This document shows, in pieces, positions 10,823 through 20,319 of a stretch of DNA of 64,000 nucleotides. The notes under the pieces are model-generated. The model was not told where the DNA came from, ran no database searches, and saw only the letters and a list, made by a program, of their open reading frames with translations. Made by a program: the position numbers and the translations under genes. This DNA is from Sophora flavescens (lineage: Eukaryota > Streptophyta > Magnoliopsida > Fabales > Fabaceae): the NCBI GenBank assembly GCA_030762895.1, contig CM061070.1:81653759-81717758 (forward strand). Direction: 5' to 3'. Position 1 is the first letter of the stretch. Each line of letters opens with the position of its first letter.

Positions 10823-12229
10823 TTTTCCTGCTAGACAGTCTTCAAAGGATTCAAGTGGCTGCCCTTTTATGTTTGGGAGATGATCTTTTGTAAGGATCTC
10901 CAGACCCTTCTCGCTCATGTGGCCCAGTCGTCTATGCCACAGTTCTTTGGTTGCGTCTTGAGAAACATTCGTCTCCCCCTTGCATATCTTTCCCTGCATA
11001 ATGTACAGAGAGCCTTCCTTTCTGCCGCGAGCAATAATCATGCTTCCTCGGCTGAGTTTCCATCTGCAGCTACCAAATTGGTTTATCATCCCGGCTTCAT
11101 CTAGCTTTCCCACTGAGATAAGGTTCAGACGCATCTTGGGTACATGTTTGGCCTCCTTCAGCACAAGCTTATTTCCATTCTCAGTCATCAAAGTTACTTC
11201 GCCAATACCGACGATTTTACTTGTGACATGGTTTCCCATCTTCACCGTACCAAATTCTCCTTTTTGGTATGATGAGAAGAATTCTTCATGAGGTGTGACG
11301 TGGAAGGATGCTCTTGAGTCAATTATCCATATGCAATCATCTGATGCAACATTTAGATAATTTTCTTCTCCGATAAGAAATATATTCTCATCATTCGAGG
11401 CCACTGCAGTAGTTGTTCCATCTTCTTTCTTCTTCTTCGGGTCAATCTGGTTAGAGTGGATTGTTCCATCTTGTTGGTCTCTTTTCAAGAATCTACACTC
11501 AGGCTTTATGTGTCCTGGTTTGCCACAGTAATAACAATTTAGTCTGGTTCGAGATATGGACCTACCTTGTGATTTTCCACGACATCCTTTTCCACGATTC
11601 TTACTCCTTCCTTTATTTTCAACAACATTGGCTTCAAACTGATTGTTCAAACCTCTTTCCCTCCGTCTTGACTCTTCATTTAGCAAACAGTCTGTAACAG
11701 AATCCATGCTAAGCTTTCCGTTTGGAGCAGTGTTGCTAAGAGTGACAACTACAATGTCCCAATTCTCAGGTAGAGAATTGAGGAGTAGAAGAGTTTGCAA
11801 CTCATCATCAACACTCATGCCTGCCTTTGTTAATTGATTAACAATGTCTTTGAAAGTGTTCAGATGTTTGATCATATTTTGACCGTTCATGTACTCCAAC
11901 TTTACTAATCGTTTGACAAGGTGGGCTTTGTTCCTGGGCGTCTTCTTTTGAATCAAGGATTCAAGTTTTGTCCACAACTCATACGCATTGGTATAAGTTG
12001 ATACATGCTCGAACAAGCTTCGATCAATATATTTCCGAATCATAGCCACTGCTTTCCGATTCTGAAGCTCCCAATCTTTGTCAGTCTTCACATCCGGCAT
12101 ATCCTTCTGGGTAATTGGCAAATACAAATCTTTGTAGTATAGATGATCTTCCATCATCGGCTTCCAATAGGAGTAGTTATCTACAGTTAGCTTGAACATG
12201 TCTCCATCATGAGTGATAGCTCCCTCCAT
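10805..12229 (-). CDS. gag-protease-N-integrase frame of copia element
   Basis: 474 residues open from an ATG 323 nt inside the primer site. Residues 1-200 are the UBN2-type gag (DNYSYWKPMMEDHL, LWTKLESLIQKKTP). A CCHC knuckle CYYCGKPGHIKPEC lies near residue 235. The protease site reads WIIDSRASFHVT, so the expected catalytic DSGAS has become DSRAS, which should abolish activity. After that comes the HH-CC/GAG-pre-integrase block LWHRRLGHMSEKGLEIL and CLAGKQH. It terminates by frameshift at CLAGKQHS, where relatives continue into the integrase core. Confidence 0.9.
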   Translation of the reverse strand: MEGAITHDGDMFKLTVDNYSYWKPMMEDHLYYKDLYLPITQKDMPDVKTDKDWELQNRKAVAMIRKYIDRSLFEHVSTYTNAYELWTKLESLIQKKTPRNKAHLVKRLVKLEYMNGQNMIKHLNTFKDIVNQLTKAGMSVDDELQTLLLLNSLPENWDIVVVTLSNTAPNGKLSMDSVTDCLLNEESRRRERGLNNQFEANVVENKGRSKNRGKGCRGKSQGRSISRTRLNCYYCGKPGHIKPECRFLKRDQQDGTIHSNQIDPKKKKEDGTTTAVASNDENIFLIGEENYLNVASDDCIWIIDSRASFHVTPHEEFFSSYQKGEFGTVKMGNHVTSKIVGIGEVTLMTENGNKLVLKEAKHVPKMRLNLISVGKLDEAGMINQFGSCRWKLSRGSMIIARGRKEGSLYIMQGKICKGETNVSQDATKELWHRRLGHMSEKGLEILTKDHLPNIKGQPLESFEDCLAGKQHSIF

Positions 12230-12551
12230 CTTGAGTTACACAAGCCAATAGCTCCTCCAACCAGGTGGGTTTTGATAAAAATAACACTATACGTGAATAA
12301 TATCGTATAGGTGACTTGTACCGAATGCTGTAAATTACTGTAGTTTGTGAACAGTACGTATCGAGGAAGTTCCCAGGAAGTCTTTCCTAGCCAGAACTTT
12401 TCTAGGCATGCACTTTCACACTACCACACTTTATTTCCAGCAACAAGAATAATTATTTTCTGATGTGGAAGATCAGACAATACTGCAGCCACAGAGCATA
12501 CTAAGAATTTTCTTATAAATTCGGCACCTAGTATTCCAGAGCTTTGAGAGA

Positions 12552-12563
12552 GCTCTGATACCA
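12552..12563 (-). other. Primer binding site, initiator tRNA-Met
   Basis: Minus strand TGGTATCAGAGC, complementary to the 3' end of plant initiator tRNA-Met, one base from the LTR edge. Confidence 0.92.
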
Positions 12564-12564
12564 C

Positions 12565-12986
12565 TGTTGGGAAATACCAGCATAATTTCCCTCCTCTGTG
12601 AACTCAAAAATAGGTACTAAGCGGAAGCGTAAAAATAAGTGTAATAACACCGGGCAATTTTTAGCGTGGAAAACCTCCTCAATGTGAGCAAGGAAAAAAC
12701 CACGGGACTCGTAGGCCGCTTAAACTTCCACTATAACAATAATGAGAATACAAAAATACAATAATATTGTATCCTCAATTTGTGGATAACACTCTCACAA
12801 ATTGGCTCACTATTTTTCTCTATGAGAAAACTCTCTCCAAGGATCTCTCTATTTTTCTCTCACTCTCTCTTGTGAGGATTGATGTGATTAGTTAGCACCC
12901 CTTAAGCTTCTTTATATAGGCTTAAGGGGGCTCTCCAAGTTAGCTCCCATACAATGTGAGACTTGCTTTGACTGAAATTTCCAACA
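12565..12986 (-). repeat. 5' LTR of copia element
   Basis: Starts TGTTGGGAAAT and ends ATTTCCAACA on the plus strand, 422 bp. Followed by the right target duplication AAATG (12987-12991). Contains TATATAAAG on the minus strand at 12911-12918. Confidence 0.95.
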
Positions 12987-12991
12987 AAATG

Positions 12992-13258
12992 TGCTGAGAA
13001 GAAAAGTCTAGAACCTTCGAATCTAAATGCAGATTATGCCTTCATCTCATAACGTTCCCTGTGCTTGCAATGAATTGTACCATCAAAGTTTCTTCCATAT
13101 TTTGCCTTCTAAACGAACTTAAGTTTAATAGGGTTAAATTTGTCAATAATACTCGTAGATATTCCAAAGAGTTCATTCTTCATTTCACGTCCTTGAAAGT
13201 ATTTGAAGCTAGACAATGTGGATGGTTCAATATCATTCAACATGCCCCAATGTCGTAA
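12992..13258 (+). pseudogene. F-box/LRR pseudogene, 3' part
   Basis: Resumes the fragment broken at 7777. The frame encodes LLNELKFNRVKFVNN, then HFTSLKVFEARQCGWFNIIQ, which matches the LKVL.L..C.WLNI..AP strands of F-box/FBD proteins. It ends where a short hairpin with the spacer of the 3417-5340 array begins. No FBD domain or stop in a natural place is visible. Confidence 0.6.
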
Positions 13259-13400
13259 ATATTTTCGTACATGTTATTTGATTAGTGGCTGCCAAATGAT
13301 TAATTCCAAGAGTTACAAAGTTCAATTTTCATGGTCTGTACTTCTCCTATAAAATTCTTATATCACTTGGCAGCCACTGGTTAAATAACATGTAGGAAAA
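13256..13400. repeat. Hairpin with the conserved array spacer
   Basis: Arms of ~33 bp (about 13263-13294 and 13364-13395, containing ACATGTTATTTGATTAGTGG and its inverse) flank a ~65-nt spacer. The spacer is clearly the same as in the array at 3417-5340 (AATGATTAATTCCAAGAGT ... AAAATTCTTATATCA), yet the arms are different sequence. Confidence 0.8.
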
Positions 13401-13436
13401 GGTTTCCGACATTAGGGCTTGTAGAATGATATTGGA

Positions 13437-13438
<2 letters not shown>

Positions 13439-13493
<55 letters not shown>
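13439..13493. repeat. (AT)n microsatellite
   Basis: Uninterrupted AT dinucleotides, about 27 repeats. Confidence 0.97.
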
Positions 13494-13496
<3 letters not shown>

Positions 13497-13784
13497 TAGA
13501 TTCAAACACTTTGAGGGATGTAAAATGCAGAATTATCTCTTTGGAATGTGAAGGAGTATTCTGGAAAATCTTACAATATTAAACCTAAGGACTTGTAGGT
13601 TTGGAAGGCAAAAAATGGAAGGAACTTTGATGGTAAAATACTACAATTTACCGAAAGCACCAACTGCTAGATAGGGGAAGTTTTGGAGATGAATGCATGA
13701 TTTGCATTTAGAATGTGAAGATTTTGGACTTTTCTTTTCAGCATAGTTGTTATCCATGAACTAGTCAAAGATTGATCATACTAT
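13494..13784. other. Unassigned spacer
   Basis: AT-rich sequence with no open frame or repeat I can recognise. The last ~50 bases (GTTATCCATGAACTAGTCAAAG) look like degraded reverse complement of the F-box fragment end near 7760. Confidence 0.4.
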
Positions 13785-14410
13785 TAGTTCCATAGGTTGA
13801 GAGAGAAATCTTGGATTGATGACTGCCAAGGTGAATAAGTACCACATTCCCAAAGTCCACAAACTTAACCATGTTTTACTTATTTGTCTTCATCTCTCTT
13901 GAAACAAAGCATCATCATCAAAATCTACTTTGGTGATTAATTTTCAGATATCAGTCCAATCTGTAGACAAGGCAATTGTTTGAAAGATATATCTAGTTGG
14001 AACTCGTGATAGTATGTATGTTACAATGTCTTCGAGTGAATAACTAATAAGTCTGGACCTTAGTGACACTTGGAGACCACAAAATTTTGTTTGGAGCCAC
14101 AACATTTGGATCCGTGGGGAACAACTATTTCTTAAAACAAAATTATTTGATTTTCCACCAATAATAAAGAATCAATTGACTAAATAAACATACTATAAAA
14201 TCCTTTCGAAGGTACATTCACACATACCAGCCACACAATGTGAAATACAAACAGGAAGCATTATGTATCTAATACAATTGGATGAAGGCTAAAACATGTC
14301 ATAAATATGTAATCCTCAACATCAATTAGAATCCATATAAGATGCATATATGATACTCTTGAAGCATCTAATATTTGTCAAATGTTGAAAAAAAAATATT
14401 TTTCAAAGAT
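13785..14410 (-). repeat. Right arm of the far-apart inverted repeat, with F-box fragment (copy 3)
   Basis: Reverse complement of 5340-5990 with substitutions and gaps. The first ~260 bp are the antisense of the F-box fragment (the complement of a GATTTTGATGATGATG-like block is at about 13913-13935). The rest is the antisense of the non-coding upstream part, including the antisense of GTGTGAATGTACCTTC near 14210-14225. Confidence 0.75.
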
Positions 14411-14559
14411 CAATTATCAGTAAGGTAACACCAATGTTTTAAAACAAGCTAGGTTCACATCAAAGAAGACTATATATAAGGATTGGTTTAAGATTCAATC
14501 AACTAAACCAGAGGTTAAGGATTCAAACACACTAAGGAAAACACACTCGACCATTTCTT

Positions 14560-16440
14560 TAAAAAATTAAAATAGCCCATCCTATCACAAAAACACTTAA
14601 AAAAATTCTCCTCCACCTCCAACCCCCAACAACCCATATTGCTCAAATTTGCTTATTTCTAAGTAGATATAGAATACACCATCGGGAAAAGATCTTCTAG
14701 GCACCTGTCTCCAAACCAAATGTCATGTCAAAACAAGATAAATTTATCGTTTCCAAATTTCCTACTCACCCCCATGAAAACTAACATGAAGGGGTAGAGT
14801 TATCGGAATCAGGAGCACATAGGTCTCTCTACTATTGGGAAGAACTTCTTGGGTTCCAACTAAGAACCTGTGAACTTGAACTTAAGTCACCATACCTAAT
14901 TAACAGAATGTTATACCATATTGCTTCCTTGTCCACCGAGAGTCTCCACTTCCATTTTACTAATAAGCTTAGGTTCAAAAGATTCAAATGTTTGACTCTC
15001 AACCCACCTGACTCTTTTGAAGAGCATACTTTATTCCAACTAACCTATGGAATTCTCTTATTCCACTCACACCCTCCCCATAAGAAATTCCTTTGAATCC
15101 TTATAAGCCTTAATTTTGAGCACTTTCTTTGGGATTCTGATAAATACCATTGCACACTGGACAAAACCGATTTTAGTAGGTCAACTCTACCTCCTAAACG
15201 CAGGTTCCTTCTTTTCCACCTAGACAACCTCTTCCTCATAACTTAAACTGCCGGTTGCCAAGTTGTGACTCTTCTTGGATGAGCCTCTATTGGTAAACCC
15301 AAGCAAGGGAATTGCAACTGACTAGATCATTTGAAACACAAAAAAGATGACCCAGCTGATATGAGTTCACGGTACGTAAAGACAACTTTTGTAGAAGTTT
15401 ATCTTGAGTCTAGATACCATTTTGAAACTTTTCAAAGCAGTCTTGAGAGCCCAAATGTTATTTATTGTTGCTTTCCAAGCATCAAGGTTTTGTCGGCATA
15501 TTGTGGGTGAGATATACTAACATTCCGATAAACCTTAAACCTTGAAAATCTCCCTATTTCTACATGCCTTCTCATTTATAACTACTTAGCCCTTCTACCA
15601 CAATAAGAAACAAAAAAAGACCAAAGGGTCATTGTCTAAGACCCTTATACAATTTAACTTCCTCCATAGGGCTATCATTGACAAGCTTGAAACCGATTTG
15701 GAGAGAACACATGCTTTCATCCATCTCACCCATTTGTAATAGAAACCAAGGTTCTAAATTGCGGTTGCGGTTGCGGTCGCGGTTGCGATCATTGCGGTCG
15801 CTGCGTCGAGGACTCTGTCGCTGCGGCGTGAAATAATTTTATGTTCGCACCAAATTTAAAAATTATTGTATAATTATCGTAATTCTTCATATATCTGAAT
15901 TGAGAAGAGGATAGCAAAAATAGAGAAAAGAAACAAATTGCTAAAGCATAAAGGAATAATTATTGCATCTAAATGCTTTGGGGGACCTGAAACTTTTTGT
16001 TTTGGAAAAAAATTTGAACGAACGATGCTAAAAATGGATGTTGCGGCCTGATGCGGTGTCTGATGCGATGCTGATGCGGTTGCGTTGCGGCTGCAACACG
16101 TGAAAAGGGATCATACCGCAATTGCGGTGTGATGCGGTTGCGCTGCGGTCCGCAACCGCAATATTGCGGCCGCAATACGTGATGCGGTCCGCAATTTAGA
16201 ACTATGATAGAAACCCATTCTATTCAACATGTACTCTAAGAAACCTCAGCTCTCAGATTCATATGCCTCTTCATAATCTACCTTAAGTATAAGACACTCC
16301 TTTCGCTTTTTTCTCTCCATATCAACAACTTTGCTTATCGTCAAAACCTCGTCCAGTAGTTGTCTATTAGCAAGGAAGGTAGATTGACATACTGAGATTA
16401 ACGAGCTAATTACACTCTTCAATCTTGCAATTTAAAGTAA
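14560..16440 (-). pseudogene. LINE (non-LTR retrotransposon) reverse transcriptase remnant
   Basis: Minus-strand pieces read in order from 16440. First an ECLILKVDYEEAYES-like block (RT motif with the first Asp), then (after the nested MITE) a KLVNDSPMEEVKLYKGLRQ-like block and FGLFLFLIVVEGLS. Next comes ISHPQYADKTLMLG, where the catalytic YADD has become YADK, then SGLKINFYKSC and W..RNLRLGGRVDLLKSVLSSV with FLWGG. The end is HDIWFGDRCLEDLFPMVYSI, the zinc-binding RT tail. Frames change repeatedly. The N-terminal endonuclease and the poly(A) end are not recognisable. Confidence 0.85.
15748..16206. mobile_element. Mutator-like MITE (459 bp) with 9-bp TSD
   Basis: Terminal inverted repeats contain GTTCTAAATTGCGG at the left and CCGCAATTTAGAAC at the right. 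The flanking ATAGAAACC is duplicated exactly (15739-15747 and 16207-16215); a 9-bp duplication is the hallmark of Mutator-like elements. The inside is rich in GCGGTTGCG-type words and has no coding capacity. It interrupts the LINE reverse transcriptase. Confidence 0.88.
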
Positions 16441-17878
16441 CTTGTGGATACCGCCAATTTGATGGATTAAAGCATGGCCTGTATGGATAAAGAGGTCGGT
16501 AGACCTATACTGATAAATAGACCACTAGACCTTTACAAATAAATAGGCAAACAAACCACTATATTTAAATGGGCAAATAGACCTTTATTTTCAAATATTA
16601 TAAATAATATAAATTATATATTATAGTATTATAATATATTATGTGAAAATGTTAAATAGGCTGGCCTGATAGATCAAGTATGCTTTTTTTTTTTTAAAAA
16701 GTCTTAGACCAGACCTCTTTAGTTATATAGGCTTTTTAAAAAGCCTTGAACTAGACTTTTTATTAAATAGGTTAGGTCGAGTTAGGTCTTAAATATGTTA
16801 GGTTCTAAACATCCGACAAGCAACTTGGCCTATTCTCACCCCTATTCTCAAACAAAGCCTAAGTGACCAAAAAGAAAGATAGAAAGAAAAAAGGGAGGAA
16901 CCCATAAAAAATGCTTCTAATTAAAAATCATCTAAACAAGTAGCCAAGCCACCAACCCGAGACAACAAGAACAAAGTCCACGTGAGAGCTGAAGGGGCTC
17001 TTTTTCAACCCTGTATACAAGATAGACAAGTGTTAGTTATCGAGTACAAAATAAGAATTCCTAAGCGTCAAAACTTCAATGTAAACTACAAGGTCTTTAC
17101 CATTGAATTCTAATGCGACATTATTGTGCTAATGACTACTATTTACACATTTTTAGCCAATGTGACAGTTGACAAAGAGATTTGTAAGAGAGAACGTTTA
17201 TGGGAAGGATATTCTTGACAACATGTGAATCTACTTTTCCAGTTTTGCAGTCGTTAGACATGCATGATTCGTGTTGGCAATATCATATCTTTTTTTTAAT
17301 AAAAAAAAAAGTCACTCAACAAGCATGTAAACTTTCCCTGCACCTTAATTTCTCAAGCCCAAGACCCTCGTGTTGCCCCACCCTAACAAATTAGACTCCA
17401 ACATTAAGGTTTCCGTTTTGGGAATTGAAAATCTTTGAGGAAAAAAAATGGTATGCAGTGGTGATTTCTTTATGTATGTGACTTTACTGTTTAATGTATG
17501 TATTATGGTGTTCTAGAGTTATTCGCGGAAGAAAATTTTTACACCCGAATTTTCTGACTTAAAACAAATAAATTTTCCGAAAGCAACCAGCAAATTACTT
17601 TTTAATTTATTTCCGCACAGGTTACGAAGTAATGCCCAAGGGGGGTATTACACTAATGTCCCCTAGTGAAGTTGGAATCCTCTTTTCATCATCTGTAGTC
17701 ACGTACCAAGGTACGACACAAGACCACACAAATATAGTGCAAAGGTGAGTTACCAATATATGAGTTTATAACAATAACCACATGTACGACACACCAAATT
17801 AGCACATAGACAGATATAGCTATAACAACATAAGATTCACATAACTAAACAAGTTGTTTATCAATGGGTCTCATACCC
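16441..17878. other. AT-rich intergenic DNA with degraded repeats
   Basis: 16465-16850 is rich in words such as AGGTCGGTAGACC, TAGGCTTTTTAAAAAGCC and GGCCTATTCTCACCCC. The last resembles one terminus of a small legume DNA-transposon repeat; the other terminus is not clear. 16850-17880 has no gene or repeat I recognise. 17620-17880 may be the left flank of the sequence that resumes at 28046, since CACTA-1 was inserted there. Confidence 0.35.
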
Positions 17879-17881
17879 GAT
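17879..17881 (+). repeat. Left TSD of CACTA-1
   Basis: GAT, identical to 28046-28048. A 3-bp duplication is characteristic of CACTA elements. Confidence 0.8.
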
Positions 17882-17899
17882 CACTACTACATAAAAGGG

Positions 17900-18145
17900 C
17901 TTTAATAGTGCACTTTCAATAGCGTTTTAATTTGAAACGCTATTTAAAATGATGCGAAAGACTTTTAACAGCGCTTCCTTAAGAAAGCGCTATCATAGGA
18001 TGCACCTAAGATAGCGCTCTTTTAAGGAAGCGCTATCTATTTCTAATGGGTGGCAATAGATAGCGCTTTCTTAAGAAAACGCTATCTTAGGTATAAGAAT
18101 AGACATCACTTCTTTTAGAAAGCGCTATCTATTCCTACACCTAAG
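17900..18145. repeat. CACTA-1 left subterminal repeats
   Basis: Repeated inverted words AGCGCTTCCTTAAGAAAGCG and GATAGCGCTTTCTTAAG occur several times on both strands. In CACTA elements such subterminal motifs bind the element protein TNPA; that role is inferred from family knowledge. Confidence 0.85.
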
Positions 18146-20319
18146 TATTAATTCTTTCCCTAAAAATAAACTGTTCCCTCCCACGCAAATTTTTTTCCTC
18201 GCTCTCAAATTTTTCTCGCTAGGTCTACCCTCCCATGCAAAAGTAAGCTACGACGTGACTGTCTCCCTCCACCGCTTCAAGGCACTGCTTGCGACTGTCT
18301 CCCTCCACCGCGCCTTCCACTGCGCCGCCGTTCTCCTTCAGTCTCGCCGGTCGCAGCATCATCTCCGAACGGTGAGCCCTCTTCTCTCTTCCCTCCTTAG
18401 TCTTTCACTCTTCCATTCACTCTCCATCGTCGACCTCAAGCACGTCGTTGCTACTTGCTGGCAGAGAGAAAAAGGGAATCGTCCTTCACTCTCCCTGGAA
18501 CCGGAAGAAGAAGAGTCGAACTAGAGAAAAGGGAACCATCGCCATCTCTTCACCTGGACTGGGGTTTCAACAAAACACAAACCCTTATTTTTCGTAAGCT
18601 TCTCTCTCTATTTGCTTCTCTCTCTATTTGCTTCTCTCTCCTTTTCCCTCTTCTATTTTCTGAAAAACAAGTTTTATCGGACCAATAATTATGCTAGATT
18701 CCCTTATTGTTTGGCTCTGTTTTGATGATTTCATTGCTTTGGTCTTGCTTTGGCTGAGTTTTGTTTAATTGTTGTCACTAGTGGTGGTGACATGTTGGTG
18801 GTATCTTGATGATGTTGTTTTAGGAATGGATGCTATGAATTTGTGCTCTTGTGCAATGTAGTTGAGTTGGCAGTCTCATCCTGAGGTTATGATGTGTGGT
18901 TGCTGTCTCAAGGATAGAAATAGTGTATGTGTATCTTGTATTGTATGTATGTATACCTGTTTTGTTTAGATCATGTTCCTCAGCCTTATAATGGTTAAAA
19001 TTGGTGACCTGCATTTTCATCAATCTATTTCTTCAATTTCATCTTTCAATTTCGTCTTACATTTCCCTTTCCATTCGTCTTAGATTCAGGTTAGGGCAAC
19101 AAACTTTGATTTGAACTCCAATCGTGAATTGGTCCAATTCCTCCTTCGAATCTGAGCGCGTTTTCTCCAGTTTTTGGCAGATCTAACAATTTGATTTGAG
19201 GTGAGTTTGAATCTTTAATTCCTACTTCTTATCACTGGAAACTTGATTTGAGCTCTTCTTGTTCTATACTTGAGTTGAGTATTTGAGCTCTTCTTGTTCT
19301 ATACAAGTATAGGACTTATTAATCAGAATATAAACAAGAATTGAGTTGAAAGAATAGAATAATGATAGTGTGGTTCAACTTGGATTGTTGATCAACATTT
19401 AACTATAAATAAAAAAACTGAGAAGTCAGTGGAATGAAAAATAGGAGAGTATTTGTTCATGATTTAAGCCTCTTGCTATGTATTTTTATTCATAAATTCC
19501 AATTGTATTTGTCTCTGCTTGCAAAAGCTTTCTATATCTGAAGTAAAGTCTTATTAAGATGGGATGATAAGTTTTTACTTGCTGTTAAGATTTTACCTGC
19601 TGTTTTATAGTTAAGAAGGGATGTTTTTCTGCATTTTTGTTTTTGTTTCTGTTTCTTCAATTAAGTTTGCTTTGATTTTGGGAGTTGATTTAAACAAGCA
19701 TACGAAGATTGTTACTTAAATGAAAATTTGGTACTTCATTTAATTGTTAGTCTTGATTAATGTGCTATGGCTTGCAGTCATTTGTAACTAGATAGGAACA
19801 TTTTGAATGTGTTTAGAATGGTTCCATCTACTTGGTAGTGTTTGGAGAGCTTTATATTCAACAAAATTCTACAACCTTGCTTGGAGTGAATATACAGTTA
19901 CTTGAAAGTGCATACTGCATTGAACAAACTCAAACTCTTCATCGTTTTTATTTTCTTCCACATGACACTCTTGGCCAAACAAATTTATATATACCCTTCA
20001 ATTTCTTTCCCTCCATTTTAATATTATGAGGTGAAACTATTGAACCTCTAGAGAGATATCAATGACCAAGTGCTCAAGTTATGTGTTATTTTATAAAATA
20101 AGCAATGTCCTTTGGCAGTTTTATCATCTTATTTTTCCTAGGACATTAAGTGGTGTTTTAAAGTACCTATATATTGTTATTCTTCTAGATAAGTAAAAAG
20201 TGCATGGTAAAAGATGGTAACTTGTATTCAATGACTTGAAGTTTCTGCATCAATACTTTTTATATGTGGTTAGGAATGCATGAGAAATGTCTCAGAATCT
20301 TATTTTCTCTAGTCTATAG
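18146..20319 (+). other. CACTA-1 left interior, probable captured or 5' untranslated exons
   Basis: 18240-18370 is relatively GC-rich (CTCCCTCCACCGC repeated) and ends at a good donor CG|GTGAGC, like a 5' exon. 18600-18650 holds a CTCTCTATTTGCTT duplication. 19080-19200 again looks exon-like and ends GAG|GTGAGT. No long frame joins them. The rest (19210-20319) is AT-rich, intron-like sequence. I infer untranslated or first exons of the captured gene or of the element; homology is not recognised. Confidence 0.4.

Larger units (their letters stand above)
7778..12986 (-). mobile_element. Ty1-copia retrotransposon, near-complete, with TSD
   Basis: Length 5209 bp, both LTRs (423 and 422 bp), 5-bp duplication AAATG, initiator-Met primer site, polypurine tract, and gag-protease-integrase-reverse transcriptase-RNase H in Ty1-copia order on the minus strand. 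The two LTRs differ at roughly 20 positions by eye (about 5%), so the insertion is not very recent. The polyprotein has two frameshifts (about 10822 and 10015) and stops at about 8643 and 8375, so this copy cannot encode its own proteins. The gag start (MEGAITHDGDMFKLTVDNYS) is of the type in plant Tnt1-like copia elements; the exact clade is not certain. Confidence 0.95.
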
